A DNA stretch of 64,000 bases from Adiantum capillus-veneris (GCA_014529385.2 CM043952.1:151617057-151681056); one strand, 5' to 3'. Positions 23,658-35,681 are shown, counted from the stretch's first letter. The notes: generated from the letters alone by a model not told the origin. Numbers and translations: made by a program.

Positions 23658-23981
23658 ATTGGATGGCCATTGAGGTGTACCAATGAGAATTAGGCTAGAG
23701 TAAATCTAGTTTAATTAATTTCAAAGCACTTAATAAAAGAACCAATAATAATTAAGCTCTCTAGAAGACTATTGGACAGTCTCCCAAGGGGTCCAATGAG
23801 CATTCAGCAGCGCAATGGCTTGCCTGATTCCTATTGGCCAGGAGGCAAAGGGATCCAATGAGAGTTTAGTTGCATTTATAAATAACCTAAATCTCTCATA
23901 AAAGTGGAAAGGGGGACACATGTCAAAAGGCTATCACTTATGCTCCTGAAATCCTATTGGCTAAGCCTGGGGAGGTCCAAT
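23658..23981. promoter_or_regulatory. Four inverted CCAAT pairs with fixed spacing
   Basis: ATTGG and CCAAT occur as convergent pairs starting at 23658/23680, 23771/23793, 23833/23855 and 23956/23977. The spacers are 17, 17, 17 and 16 bp. The flanks are also alike: CTATTGG before and CCAATGAG or CCAATGGG after. The same pairs exist in the E3 3' LTR (30965 onward) and in the E8 LTR (48610-48933). CCAAT is the core site of NF-Y factors, so an LTR enhancer is a natural reading. RNA hairpins are another. Confidence 0.6.
23877..23884 (+). promoter_or_regulatory. Possible TATA box in the E3 LTR
   Basis: TATAAATA lies between the third and fourth CCAAT modules. E8 has TTATTTAAACA at the same place, so the motif is not fully conserved in the family. 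Confidence 0.4.
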
Positions 23982-24753
23982 GGGGTGTCTGCATGAGCAA
24001 ATAGCAAGAGGGTTGACCAAGAGAGAGAGAGAGGGGGCTGATTTTCTCAAGGCATTATGGCATTACACACTCACACTAGTCTATGTGTGGAGTAAGAAGA
24101 CTCTCTCTCTCTCTTCTCAAGCTTTAATGGAAAGCTTATCACCTACTCCAAGCTTGTGAGAAGGGAGGCCTACACCAACAACTCTTGGCTTTGTGATGCA
24201 AATCCAACCAAGAGCCAAGATTTAATGCATGCTCATATCCTCTACCATGCTAATTACTAAGCTAAGCTATGATAATATGAGTGATTATGTGAGGAGATGT
24301 ACATCTTTCTCGTAAGACTACTCCTTCTTTCTCTCAATCTACTCTCATACCCCGCTAGCTCTCACCATCTTTGAAGGTGTGTGAGGTCTTGGGTCTGAGA
24401 CCGTGAGGGAATTGATGTTGTGTTTGATACGTGCTTTGCTTAGTGCTTGAAGTTTCCATCTTCATTGCACTAGCTAGTATTGAAGGAACACAAAGAATTG
24501 TATTGTAAAATGTCTCTCTTTATGTGAGAAACCATAATACAAAGCCTTTTGGAGGGGGGACCGGCTCCATGCAAATCCGGTTCTCAACTGTTGTCAACTG
24601 CTTAATTTCTCTCTCTTTTGAAGTATTGTTCATGCTTTTTGTTGCTCTCTCCACCCAAGCACTCTTGTTATTCTCATTAGGAATCTATTCTAATGAAATG
24701 CTCACTATGTTCATGCTATTTTCCGCTACACAAGTTACTAGACCATTAAATGT

Positions 24754-25122
24754 CCTCAAGCTAGCTATAAATGGTTGGTATTATTAATTGCATGTGAGTA
24801 AGTAGAATAGGGATTTTTCAGCCTTGCAGTGCGCATACCTTTGTGCAGATAACGGGGCATCACCGTCGAGAGCTATGGTCTTAATAGTGGAGTCCTTCAG
24901 TGCTTGCCTACGGATTAACTACTATTGAGATAATAGAAGCTTCACAAGAGCCGGTGTTGTTTTGGTGTTGAACAAACCTCTCTTCTATTCCTTGCAATGA
25001 ATGGTATTCGGGCCACAGATACAGTAGCTTGAGTGCTTTTTCTAAAGGGGTAAAGAGGAGTAGCAACTAGGGCTTGAAGTGCCAAAGTACACCTAAAAAT
25101 TTTACACCTATAGGTTGTTAGA
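24754..25122. other. E3 leader, primer site deleted
   Basis: The leader matches that of E8 (49772-49878 and 58813-59065). Alignment to E8 shows 52 bp missing here, including the last LTR bases and the primer site GTATCAGAGC. GT is present at both deletion ends. Confidence 0.75.
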
Positions 25123-26715
25123 ATGGCTGACAAAAGTAAAGAGAGTGAAATTAATGTTGATCACTTTGATTTTGCTAATGAGGAGGCTACTAATGATGCC
25201 CCTATGCTTGTTAACTATCTTGTTTCTAGGCTTCAACAAGCCATGGGCAATCCATCCCTCCAAAGTGAAGTGCAACAGCACCGTCGTGCTCATGGAATTC
25301 TCCAAGCTCCCCATCATGACGAGAGAGTACCTAGGAAGCCTCCTTTCCGATTCGAGAAGAAGAAGAGGATCCATACGATGGCCTTAAAAATTTGCTTCTT
25401 GATGATGCATCTCCTTCCCAAAGGAGAATTCAAGAACCTCCACCAAAGGAACGAGAAAGAAGTGAGTCTCCTACCACCTTGGCGGAGATGGCTCGACAAA
25501 GACGATGGGCTAAACACTCTCCATCACCTCCTAAATAGAGAAGACCATCACACACTTCTCCACACCATAATTCAAAGAGGGATGACAAAAAGCAAGAAAA
25601 GAAAAAGGCAAGAAAGAGGACACTCTCTTCTCCATCTTCTTGATCCTCTTCCTCTTATGAAAGTCATGGTGAACACAAAGAATTTCAAGGCAAGAAAAAG
25701 GCAAGAAAGAGGTCACCCTCTTCTCCATCTTCCTCAAATTCTTCATCTTCTGAAGAAAGTGATGGTGCAACCTTTGAACCATCAAAAAGAAGAGTCCATA
25801 GGAAATCCTATGCCACGTGGAAGAGGTCTTTCAAGCTCAAGAAGTTCAAAGAGGGAGGGAAGAGCATCTCTTTCCTTACCTACGATGGCACCTTTGGTAC
25901 TACGGACAAAGTCTTGGCCTTTATCCAACAATTCGATGCGGCGTTTGGAGATGAGGGCTTCATGGAGTCCTCTAAGCTACACCATGTAGCTATGCACTTT
26001 CAAAAGTCCACCAGACAATGGTGGTCTAGCCTACAGGCCAACGGTGAAGCTCCACAAACATGGAAAGTTTTAAGAGCTTCCATTATCCGTTTTTGGCCAA
26101 TGATGCCAAATACAAGGTACTTACCGAATGGGGAAGCTTGAAGCTCTCTCCCTATGAATCCATTCACAAATATGTAGACAAGTTTTGGGACCTACAACTC
26201 AAAGCCACTGTCTTACCAAATACAAGGTACTTACCGAATGGGGAAGCTTGAAGCTCTCTCCCTATGAATCCATTCACAAATATGTAGACAAGTTTTGGGA
26301 CCTACAACTCAAAGCCACTGTCTTCAAAAAGTTGGATTTTGGAGAATTTAAAGAAACAATTTTTTGTGGGCTTAACTGAAGAAATGGCGGAGTATGTCAA
26401 CTCCCAAAGGCCACGCACCATATTGACGGTTATACACCATACTATGGTGGCTTCTCGAATCAATTCCCAAACAGGGGCTAAAAGAAATTCAAAGCCCACG
26501 GAAAACAAGGGTTCCAATGAGCCTAAGGGGAAGGACAATGTCCAAAAGTCTCCTAAGGACAACTCCAACAAAGCTAAAGAGAAGGGATTTTACAAAGGCA
26601 AAAATAAACTCTCTCTTGAAGAGCTTGAGCATTATCACAAGGATAACCGTTGTTTCAAGTGCAGCAAGCAAGGGCATGCATATTGCACTTGTCCACAAAA
26701 GAACACCCGCCATTA
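25123..26715 (+). pseudogene. gag: E3 gag (capsid and zinc knuckle), frameshifted
   Basis: The start at ATG 25123 is shared with E8 (a GTTGTTAGAATGG context in both). The N-terminal part is continuous, but the gag core is spread over several frames: a QQFDAAFGDEGF segment near 25925, a WWSSLQ motif near 26020, then a segment ending near VNSQRPRTI at 26410. A CCHC knuckle (CFKCSKQGHAYCTC) lies at about 26651-26692. A 110-bp tandem duplication at 26106-26325 shifts the frame. Gag would form the virus-like particle and the knuckle would bind element RNA. It is not functional as it stands. Confidence 0.85.
26106..26325. repeat. 110-bp tandem duplication in E3 gag
   Basis: Units 26106-26215 and 26216-26325 are nearly identical, both starting CCAAATACAAGGTACTTACC. 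E8 has a single copy. Since 110 is not divisible by three, the duplication breaks gag. Confidence 0.95.
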
Positions 26716-26731
26716 ACCTCCTAGAGCTACC

Positions 26732-28183
26732 TTGGTCAAAATCCACGAGGAGGAAACTCACCACAAAGGATCTCCTCTATGCCATGCTTGGGGAAAGGTA
26801 AGAGAACATGATGCTTTTATTCTCTTTGACCCTGGTTCTACTCACAATTTCATATCCACAGAGTTGGCCACCAAGATAGGCATACAAGCTTACGAGATGG
26901 GAGATGTCCTACCCACACACGTTGCTTTCAAGGGGCAAGAAGCTTCAGTCACTCCCTTAATCAAGAAATTGAGTCTCCATGTACAAAGCTATGTGGACAA
27001 AGAGGACTTCTTTATCGCTCGTCTCAAGCATGAGGATGTAATCCTAGGGGCACCATGGTTTGATTGCGTGGCTACCAATGTTAAATTCCCTGAAAGGAGA
27101 ATCTCCTTTAGGTTCAGGGAAAAAGATATGTCCATAGATGCTAAGGAAATGGGTAGCACCATACCCATTGTACATACGCAAGCTTTCAATAAGTCAATAA
27201 AGAGTTGTATTTCCATGTACATGTTTTTTGTTAAAGACTCTCAAAATGGACCTAATGTTTTAGCAAAAGAAAATATACACAATTAAAAGGAATTAGAATC
27301 ATCCAATTTTCTCAAGGGGTTTCAAGATGTCTTTATTGACGACATCCCTTGTGAGCTACCTCCTAAATGAGGCAATGATGACCATGCAATTGAACTTCTT
27401 CCAGGAAGTTCACCGCCTAACAAACCTCCTTATAGAGTTTCTCAAGCTCAATAAGAGGGGATTATGCGGCAAGTGCATGAATTAGTTGAGAAGGGCATGG
27501 CTAGGCCTAGCTCATCTCCATTTTGCTCACCTGTGCTATCAATGCAAAACAAAGATGGCACATATCGTATGTGTGTCGACTATAGAGCACTAAATAGAAT
27601 CACTATCAAGAATAGGTTTCCCGTTCCATGGGTACAAGATCTATTTGATAAGCTACAAGGGTCCACCTACTTCAGTAGGATTGACCTAAAAAGTGGCTAT
27701 CATCAAATAAGGATAGTTGATCAAGACATTGTAAAGACCGCATTTTGCACTACGTTTGGTCTTTACAAATATATTGTCATGCCTTTTGGCTTGACCAATG
27801 CACCAGCCACATTCAACCGCTTGATGGAGAAGCTATTCAGGTGTCATCGAACCTTTACTGGAGTGTTCTTTGATGATATCGTCATCTACTCTAATTCATT
27901 AGATGAACACAAGCAACACCTCCAAGTAATATTTCAAGTTCTAAGAGAGAGTAAACTTTATGTTAATCGAAAGAAAAGTGAATTTTTCTTACAAGAGATT
28001 CAATATTTAGGTCATATTATCTCTCAAGATGGCATCCAAATGGATCCATCAAAATTAGATGTAATAAAAGGATGTCCTAAACCAAGGAATCTTCATGAAC
28101 TAAGAAGCTTTATAGGTATGTGTTCATACTATAGACGCTTCATAGAAAAGTTCTCACTAATAGCAAGACCATTACATACCTAA
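26732..28183 (+). pseudogene. pol: E3 protease and reverse transcriptase with in-frame stops
   Basis: One frame runs from the protease into RT with stops at 27284, near 27368 and near 27452. The corresponding E8 codons are CAC, CGA and CAA, so at least two are C-to-T changes. The retropepsin motif is FDPGSTHNF (near 26826) where DTGA/S is usual. RT has VDYRALNRI, SRIDLKSGYHQI, the active site FFDD (about 27866-27877) and LGHIISQDG. A single-base deletion near 28180 (CATACCTAACAA against CATGGCCTAACAA in E8) ends the frame. Confidence 0.9.
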
Positions 28184-28230
28184 CAAAGAAAAACTTTAGG
28201 TATACATGGTCTGCCAAGGAGAACAATGCT

Positions 28231-29241
28231 TTGGAAAATCTGAAAGAAAAGCTTATCTCTCAACCTGTGCTTACACTACCGGATCTCTCAAAGGCATCTG
28301 AGGTCCAATGTGATGCTTGTGATGATTGCCTTGGAGTTGTTTTGCTCCAAGAAGGGCATGCCATAGGCTATGAAAGTCGAAGGCTCGACCCTGTTGAGCA
28401 AGCTCTAGGCATATATGAAAAGTAACTCCTCGCAGTTCTACATGCCTTAGACTCATGGGAGCACTATTTATTGGGGACTCCTTTCATTCTGCGAACGGAT
28501 CACCAAAGTCTCAAGTACTTCATGACGCAGACCAAGCTCTCCGACAAAAAAATGAAGTGGAAATTTTTCCTTTCGCAATTTCATTTTCATATTGCTCACA
28601 TTGCTAGCAAGCATAACCAAGTAGCCAATGCACTCTCAAGACGGCCAAGAGTGAATGCGGTTTCCATAGGAACTCACAATGATCTATCTTCAATGATAGA
28701 TGAGTATACTATTGATCCTGATTTTAGAGATGTGATTTCAGCCCTTGCACTAGGGAAGAAAGAGGAACCATTTAATTTACAAGATAGCTATCTTCTCTAT
28801 GGCAATAGACTATGTGTTACTAACTCACTCCGTGAGAAAGTAATGTATGAATCTCATGCTCCTCCTTATGCGGGGCATAGAGGGATTTAGTCTACCCTCA
28901 AGGGGATTGAAACATATTTCTATTGGCCTACCATGAAAGCAAACATACAAAAGTATGTTTCTAAATGTGTGGTATGCCAAAAGACGAAGTTTGATAGAGG
29001 GAAGCAACCTGGATTGCTTCAATCCTTGCCAATCCCTAATTCACCATGGGAGAGCATATCCATGGATTTTATCTTTGGATTTCCTAAGTCTATCCATGGG
29101 AATACGGGAATATGCACGATAGTAGAAAGATTCAGCAAACAAGCTCATTTTATACCTGTCAAAAAGACTATCAAAGCCCATCAATTGGCAACCCTCTTTA
29201 TATCACAATATTCAAGTACCATGGCTTGCCAATGTCCATAG
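28231..29241 (+). pseudogene. pol: E3 RNase H and integrase N-terminal half
   Basis: The frame continues with stops at 28423-28425 (TAA where E8 has AAA) and 28888-28890. RNase H motifs include QCDACDDCLG and RTDHQSLKYF, and the segment ends with the HNQVANALSRRP motif. The integrase zinc-binding segment follows (HAPPYAGHRG, then CVVCQKTK), then the start of the catalytic core with [12 protein letters not shown] frameshift near 29215 moves the rest of the core to another frame. Confidence 0.85.
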
Positions 29242-29715
29242 TGTCGGATAGAGATACTAGAATGACCAGTAATTTTTGGAAGGATCTCATTGAGAATTTA
29301 GGGACAAGGCTCTTCGGCCTATCACCCGCAAACGGATGGCCAAAGTGAAATAGCTAACCTAACAATACTTGATCTACTAAAAGCCTATGTAACAAAAGTA
29401 GATCAAAGATACTAATGGGAGAAGTACTTACCCTTAGTGGAGTATGCCTACAATAACACTATACATACTTCCACAGGAAAAGCACCTTTTGAGGTAATTG
29501 AGGGAAGATAAAAAATTCCCTTGCTACTTAAGGTACACAGGAAGATCTTCATTGCAGATGAGTATAGCAAGACCTACAAGAATCTTTCCAAAAGTATAAG
29601 GATGCTATCTCTATCTCACCGCAAAGGCAAAAGGCTGCTGCTCACAAACATGGAAGAGCCCAAACCTTTAAAGAAAATTATTGGGTCTTACACAAATTTC
29701 CCAAGGCTCAATTAA
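29112..29715 (+). pseudogene. pol: E3 integrase core remainder, frameshifted
   Basis: A short frame carries [19 protein letters not shown], the second catalytic Asp region, and then an altered [10 protein letters not shown] stretch where the HPQTDGQ/E motif with the catalytic Glu is expected. Further fragments up to 29715 correspond to the poorly conserved C-terminal half. The catalytic Glu is not clearly present in frame. Confidence 0.65.
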
Positions 29716-29723
29716 GGCACACG

Positions 29724-30134
29724 ATGGGCAAGAATCCTACGAGACATCAAAAGTACTATGCTAAGTTAGCAAAAAGGTACTATGGTCCCTTCCAGATTCT
29801 TAGGCCAATCAATGAGATGGCCTATCAACTCAAGTTGCCCAGCCATTGGCTCATACACAATGCTTTCCATGTGAGCCTACTAAAGCCTTACAAAGGAGAG
29901 CCACTTCAAGAACCAAATATTGAAGACCCACCAGAGATTGAGGACCAAGAAGAGGTGCTGCAGCCGGAGTCCATTCTCCGACATGAAGACAAGGTACTAA
30001 GAGGTGGTAAGACTATCCAACAATATCTTATTAAGTTTAAGAGTTATCCTTTTGAAGATGCTAGATGGATGCAAGGCATACAATTAAAGGACAACCTAAA
30101 CCTTGACAATGCTTACCATGCTTCCCAAGAGTAA
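29724..30134 (+). pseudogene. pol: E3 integrase C-terminal domain with chromodomain
   Basis: The 136-codon segment contains the GPF-type motif (AKRYYGPFQIL) and HNAFHVSLLKPY, typical of the end of chromovirus integrases. A chromodomain follows: ILRHEDKVLRGGKTIQQYLI, then KFKSYPFEDARWM near 29970-30075. The domain would read histone marks and steer integration. The segment itself is open, though cut off from the rest of pol by upstream frameshifts. Confidence 0.85.
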
Positions 30135-30487
30135 GTAAATTTACAAATGTTAAAAATGAAAAAAAAAATTGTCTTATAAGACTCTCTTTTTCTTTATGGT
30201 GCACAAAAATGAAGTAGTATGCATGCTTAGATCAAGTTTGCGGAGATGACGTCTCCCAAACACCAAGTAAAGCTTGTCACTCTACTAAGAAAGATTGATA
30301 GGACTAATGTGCAGACATGCTTGCAGTAGCTTAGGCTCTCAAGCACCAAATGGACTAATCCTCCATTTTGGAACGATGTCTTAGGGTAGCATAGGGATCC
30401 TCTACCTACTAGGAAAAGGACTAATGAATATGCTTTATTTTCTCTACCCCATAGTCGAGGACGACTATGATTTCAAGAGAGAGGTAA
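30135..30487 (+). other. E3 3' non-coding end with purine-rich tract
   Basis: Untranslated stretch ending CAAGAGAGAGGTAA just before the 3' LTR. GTCGAGGACGACTATG near 30455 is the same 3'-end motif found in E2 and E9. Confidence 0.7.
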
Positions 30488-32084
30488 TGTCATATTAACT
30501 AATATCTAATTCTCCTAAATGATTTTCTCATGTTAAACTGATCATTTAATATGGGGAAGTGCCAGGGGAGAAAAATCTAGAATATTGGTTATGCTAGCAA
30601 ACCGACCACAGTAGGGATCCAAAGGAGGGAAAATAGGGATCCAAAGGGGGGACCATCTACAAAAGAGCAAGGTGCAACAATGGGCTAAAAAGACCCTAAG
30701 GTTTAGCCCATTAAGACTTCCAAAATGCTAAGGTTCCAAAATTCAAAGGTTGTGTCCAAAGGTCAAACTCTAGGGAAATTCGATGCTTTGTGTGTGTCCC
30801 AAAAAGTCTTCTCAAGTCCTACATAGGAGGGGGCAAGCCCAAGAAGTAGGGGATGAGAAAGAAACTCACACACACACATACACACAAGCTACCTTTACAC
30901 AAAGGGAATGAGGGACACATGTCAGCTCCCTAGCCCAGATGCCCACAAGGTGTACTCAAATCCTATTGGATGGCCATTGAGGTGTACCAATGAGAATTAG
31001 GCTAGAGTAAATCTAGTTTAATTAATTTCAAAGCACTTAATAAAAGAACCAATAATAATTAAGCTCTCTAGAAGACTATTGGACAGTCTCCCAAGGGGTC
31101 CAATGAGCATTCAGCAGCGCAATGGCTTGCCTGATTCCTATTGGCCAGGAGGCAAAGGGATCCAATGAGAGTTTAGTTGCATTTATAAATAACCTAAAGC
31201 TCTCATAAAAGTGGAAAGGGGGACACATGTCAAAAGGCTATCACTTATGCTCCTGAAATCCTATTGGCTAAGCCTGGGGAGGTCCAATGGGGTGTCTGCA
31301 TGAGCAAATAGCAAGAGGGTCGACCAAGAGAGAGAGGGGGGGCTGATTTTCTCAAGGCATTATGGCATTACACACTCACACTAGTCTATGTGTGGAGTAA
31401 GAAGACTCTCTCTCTCTCTTCTCAAGCTTTAATGGAAAGCTTATCACCTACTCCAAGCTTGTGAGAAGGGAGGCCTACACCAACAACTCTTGGCTTTGTG
31501 ATGCAAATCCAACCAAGAGCCAAGATTTAATGCATGCTGATCTCATCTACCATGCTAATTACTAAGCTAAGCTATGCTAATATGAGTGATTATGTGAGGA
31601 GATGTACATCTTTCTCGTAAGACTACTCCTTCTTTCTCTCAATGTACTCTCATACCTCGCTAGCTCTCACCATCTTTGAAGGTGTGTGAGGTCTTGGGTC
31701 TGAGACCGTGAGGGAATCGATGTTGTGTTTGATAAGTTTTTTGCTTAGTGCTTGAAGTTTCCATCTTCATTGCACTAGCTAGTATTGAAGGAACACAAAG
31801 AATTGTATTGTAAAATGTCTCTCTTTATGTGAGAAACCATAATACAAAGCCTTTTGGAGGGGGGACCGGCTCCATGCAAATCCGGTCCTCAACTGTTGTC
31901 AATTGCTTAATTTCTCTCTCTTTTGAAGTATTTTTCATGCTATCTAACTAGGTGTTATGCTTTTTGTTGCTCTCTCTACCCAGGCACTCTTGTTATTATC
32001 ATTAGGAATCTATTCTAATGAAATGGTCACTATGTTTATGCTATTTTCTGCTACACACAAGTTACTAGACCATTAAATGTTACA
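30488..32084 (+). repeat. E3 3' LTR, 1597 bp
   Basis: Starts TGTCATATTAACTA and ends AAATGTTACA, followed by the TSD TTGAG. It keeps the about 20 bp lost from the 5' LTR and all four CCAAT modules (30965-31290), and its AC microsatellite is shorter. Confidence 0.95.
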
Positions 32085-32932
32085 TTGAGCATTAGGCTAA
32101 TTTTTTAATTAAAAAAATACGAGCAATTTTTGTGCAACAACAGCATGGCACAACAATAAACAAACACACAAAGTGATTCAAATTCAACCTTGACTTTTGA
32201 GCATCAAAAAGCAGCAAAAAAAACCCCACTTTTTGAGAACCAAAGAAGACTAAGTAACTCAGATTAAGTAACGTCTGAGAACCCCACTTAACATGATCCT
32301 AAGTTGAAACAAGAGGAACAAATGGGAACTACTAATGATGACAAAAACATCTACAAAGATACTAAAAATTGAGACTAAGTTGCAAGAAGGGGATAACATT
32401 GAAGCAATCATATCACCAGGTAGAGTGTTGTTGATCTGTGGAGCACCGCATCAGTGCTCCCTGGAGCCTCTATGTTCCCCCCCCCCCCCCACTTTGCACA
32501 ATGGTTAGAGCCCCAACACAAAACGTGCAGTTCAGCTCATCTTAATCCCACCTTGGTCATCAAGTGCAAACTAATCAAACAGGTTTTGCCACAATGATCT
32601 CATGATTGTTGATTTGCAAGGGCAATTAGACTCTCAAGCCCCGAAGTCCCAGCCAACAAGCGAGAACTAGAGACTTGCCTCAAAACTCAATTAAATGGTT
32701 GAACGACGACTTGCTGGCAGATTTTGAGGACGTCTTAAAGGTGCGATGGAAGGAGAATTTGAGAGTGCGTTTGTAGAGAAGGTGTACAAATTGAGAAAGC
32801 CGAGGAGAGTGTTAGTTTGGCATGGCACACATGGGAACCTCCATGGTGGCCATGTTGTTAGATATCTAGCATGGTGTTCATGGCCACAACACACACACAC
32901 ACATCCAGTGGCCCATGCTTGTGCCTGGGGGA

Positions 32933-33032
<100 letters not shown>

Positions 33033-34612
33033 TGTTGTAGCTCTAGATGATGGCTTGTGGGATTCCTTATCACTATTGTGCTTTATATCCTTAACAATAA
33101 ATGCACAACAGACAAAGCGTAGTTAAAAGTTGAAATATACCAAGCTTTCAATAACAGAAACCTTGACACACCACTAAACCTCAAAAATGCAGACAGATAT
33201 CCAAGTTGCCTCTACTGTGTGTTCTCCAAGTGAGATGATCATGAGCTTTTGAGAGTAGGCTCACACCCAATGCGAGGGATTGACAAGTAGAGACACGAAT
33301 AACAAGCGGGGCCCAGCAACGCAGGAAGGCAGGGATAATCTGATCTGAGGCAAGCGAGGTCAACATGTCAACGTCGGGCTTGGGGGGATCACAACCAGAG
33401 GTATGCCCATGCAGCCAATGCCTTGAGGACTGAAGTTCTTGAACTAGCCATGAGTGGAGCACTGCCACCCTCATAAGCTCCTTTCACAACCCAGATAGCG
33501 CACTTACATCGGCAGTGGATGGGCGGCAAATCACATGCAAAAAGGCCTTGCAGTCCCTCATTTGAAGAACAGAACCTCTGTGGCAATGTTGGAGGATGGT
33601 AATCAACACCTTGCCCTATCGTCGACCTTCAGTTAACTGTCCTGCAAGCAAGAAAGCAACACACTTAGATGCATGCTCTATCTAAGAGGGAAAATAAGGT
33701 AGCCCTAAAAAAACACGGGTCTCTCACATGAGTGAAACCAGCAATAATCTCTTCATGGATAGCACCTTCGATAGTCCAAGCAAGCAGTGCAACATCATGG
33801 CATAGGGGCGAAGAGCCCAAAGTTCCATGGCTGGAGAGGCAGCCCCAAACCTGGTGCTATGGATGAGTGCATATTCAAAAACCTCTCATAACCCTAACAT
33901 AGTCTTTAGTGCAATCCCACCATCCGTGACCCGATGAAAACATGACATGATGAGACCCATCCAATCCAATCAAGCTTAAAAATATATCTCACCACTCATG
34001 GAAACGTTCAAGGAAGGTCGCCATTGGCATCCCACATTGGCATATCAGCAAGCACTAATGACTAGGGAAGGCCAAACGAAGCACCACTGGCAGACCACGT
34101 GGATCATTCATAGAGGAAAAGAAAGGGAGGGGCATGTGTGCTTGCAGACACATGGACAACCACCCCCGTCTTTTAATACAATATTAATATATAAATATAT
34201 AGAATATAGATGTTCTTTGCTTTGTAAATGTGCAATGAGCATTCACTTCATATTTGGAAACTCAAGACAATCATTAGATTTACACACTCTTCAATTAAAT
34301 GAGTGTCCACTATCTTGTTTCAACCAATCAACATTTTTGGCCTATCAAAAAATGCTTGAAAATACAACTCAATCTTTTTTCTATTTTAGTCAGCAAAAAG
34401 AGAAGGCATCTCTATATCCTTTGCCCTTTGGGTAGGCCAATAAATGACAGTAAAAAGGTTGAAACCCATATTTAGGCAAAAAAGACCATAACTCTAAAAT
34501 TTTGAAAACTTGATGGTAGAGACCTAAAAGTTGATCTAAACTCAAAAAGTTGTGGTCAAGGGCCTTAGCAAACTCACCCAAAGCAAACTAAGAAGTTTCA
34601 GCAGATTCTATG

Positions 34613-34642
34613 GGGATACATGGATTGTGATCCATGTATCCC
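34613..34642. repeat. Perfect inverted repeat, 13-bp arms
   Basis: GGGATACATGGAT and its exact reverse complement are separated by TGTG. A hairpin could form in DNA or RNA. There is no neighbouring gene to assign it to. Confidence 0.85.
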
Positions 34643-34749
34643 TGAGATACAACTGGGCAAGATAGAGATCACTTGACATTGACTTTAATCAATTAAACCA
34701 AAGTTTGGGGTCAAATTGAAATAAAAAACTCACTCAAATCAAGGAAATT

Positions 34750-35423
34750 GTGAGAAATCTTTTAAAATGGCCTATCTGTCCAAAATTTGGGGGATTTCAA
34801 CTTTTTGTTATCCAAGATTTTGGAAAAAACCTCCAAATAGTGAAGGCCAAAGGCAAGGAGAAAGTAGTGGATGAATGGCATGAACAACAAGAGCTAATGG
34901 CTAAGATTATAGAAAATATAGCAAAGGAGATGCTAGAATAGACAAAGTGTTGGAATGCTAGGGAGATTCAAAAACTACAGCCTCAGCCTTCCGAGGCTCA
35001 GCCAGAAAAATATCTCAAGGAGTTAGGTGAGGAAAAAAGCAGTGAGTGAATTGAATGAATCAATGATTGTTGCGGTTGAGAGCCTAGTCAAGGAACTAAG
35101 ACAAGTCAAATCAAATTTGAATGAGGCTGGAGGTATTGAGCTAATAGGAGATCGATCAAAACAACCATTATAGCCTACCCCAGCCACCAGACAGAGACAA
35201 TCAACCCTATGAAACTTTGAAGATAGCTTGATTGAGGAAAGATCTTCCAGTTTGGATTGTGGCTGTAGGAACAAATAGGATGAAATATATGTGAAGGTCT
35301 ACAAAAGAATCCAAAAGTTGATAGTAGAGTTGGATGACATCAAACGCACACTACCAGAAGCTACAAATTTCATTAGACAAAAGAAAAATGCAGAAGTTAA
35401 AGCATGAGCAGTGAACTTGGCAG
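34750..35423 (+). pseudogene. Possible gag-like remnant of old gypsy element E6
   Basis: The segment has charged, helix-prone fragments (for example VAVESLVKELRQVKSNLNEA near 35065) with several stops. It lies in the same orientation as, and to the left of, the E6 protease from which E4 separates it. No zinc knuckle is seen before the E4 insertion, so the gag assignment is from position only. Confidence 0.35.
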
Positions 35424-35679
35424 TGTTGGGTTTCCAAGCCCTAGTGGTGTCAGTCCGTGGGTACACACTCTATAGCATGCAAGGAAGGTCCGTTAAAATT
35501 TGTGTTTTTGCATGGCAGCTACTCCTTTATATATGTAAGGATTTTTAAGTAAATAAAACAAGCTTGGTTTTTCTATTCTTGTATCGTATCGAGCTCTCTC
35601 TTCTCTCTCACTCTTGTTCTCTGCACAACTCCACCATGGTCAAGCCTTGATGGGATCCACCCTAGCTGCATCTCCTACA
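35424..35679 (+). repeat. E4 5' LTR, 256 bp
   Basis: TG start and CCTACA end. It contains CTCTCTCTTCTCTCTCACTC and an ACCATGGTC segment near the end. Confidence 0.85.
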
Positions 35680-35681
35680 AC

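Larger units (their letters stand above)
23173..24753 (+). repeat. E3 5' LTR, truncated at its 3' end
   Basis: Starts TGTCATATTAATTG. Compared with the 3' LTR it lacks about 20 bp near 24637 (a deletion between ATGCT direct repeats). It also ends at AAATGT without the terminal TACA, because a deletion runs from here through the primer site. It includes an (AC)n run at about 23549-23579, and the CCAAT modules are annotated separately. Confidence 0.9.
23173..32084 (+). mobile_element. E3: complete but defective Ty3/gypsy chromovirus
   Basis: Full structure: 5' LTR 23173-24753, gag, protease, RT, RNase H, integrase, chromodomain, purine-rich tract, 3' LTR 30488-32084. The TSD TTGAG flanks it at 23168-23172 and 32085-32089. 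The chromodomain at the end of pol places it among chromoviruses, whose integrase is thought to target modified chromatin. It belongs to the same family as E8. It cannot move itself, because the 5' LTR lost its last four bases together with the primer site, gag has a frame-breaking 110-bp duplication and pol carries many stops and frameshifts. Confidence 0.95.

Noticed and set aside
25123-25989. 288-codon ORF in E3 as an intact Gag
   Set aside because: Only the first 75 or so codons match E8 in frame. The rest is a shifted reading of gag, whose core motifs lie in other frames.
33181-33474. 97-codon minus-strand ORF as a host gene
   Set aside because: No recognisable family, no neighbouring exon-like ORFs and no clear promoter.
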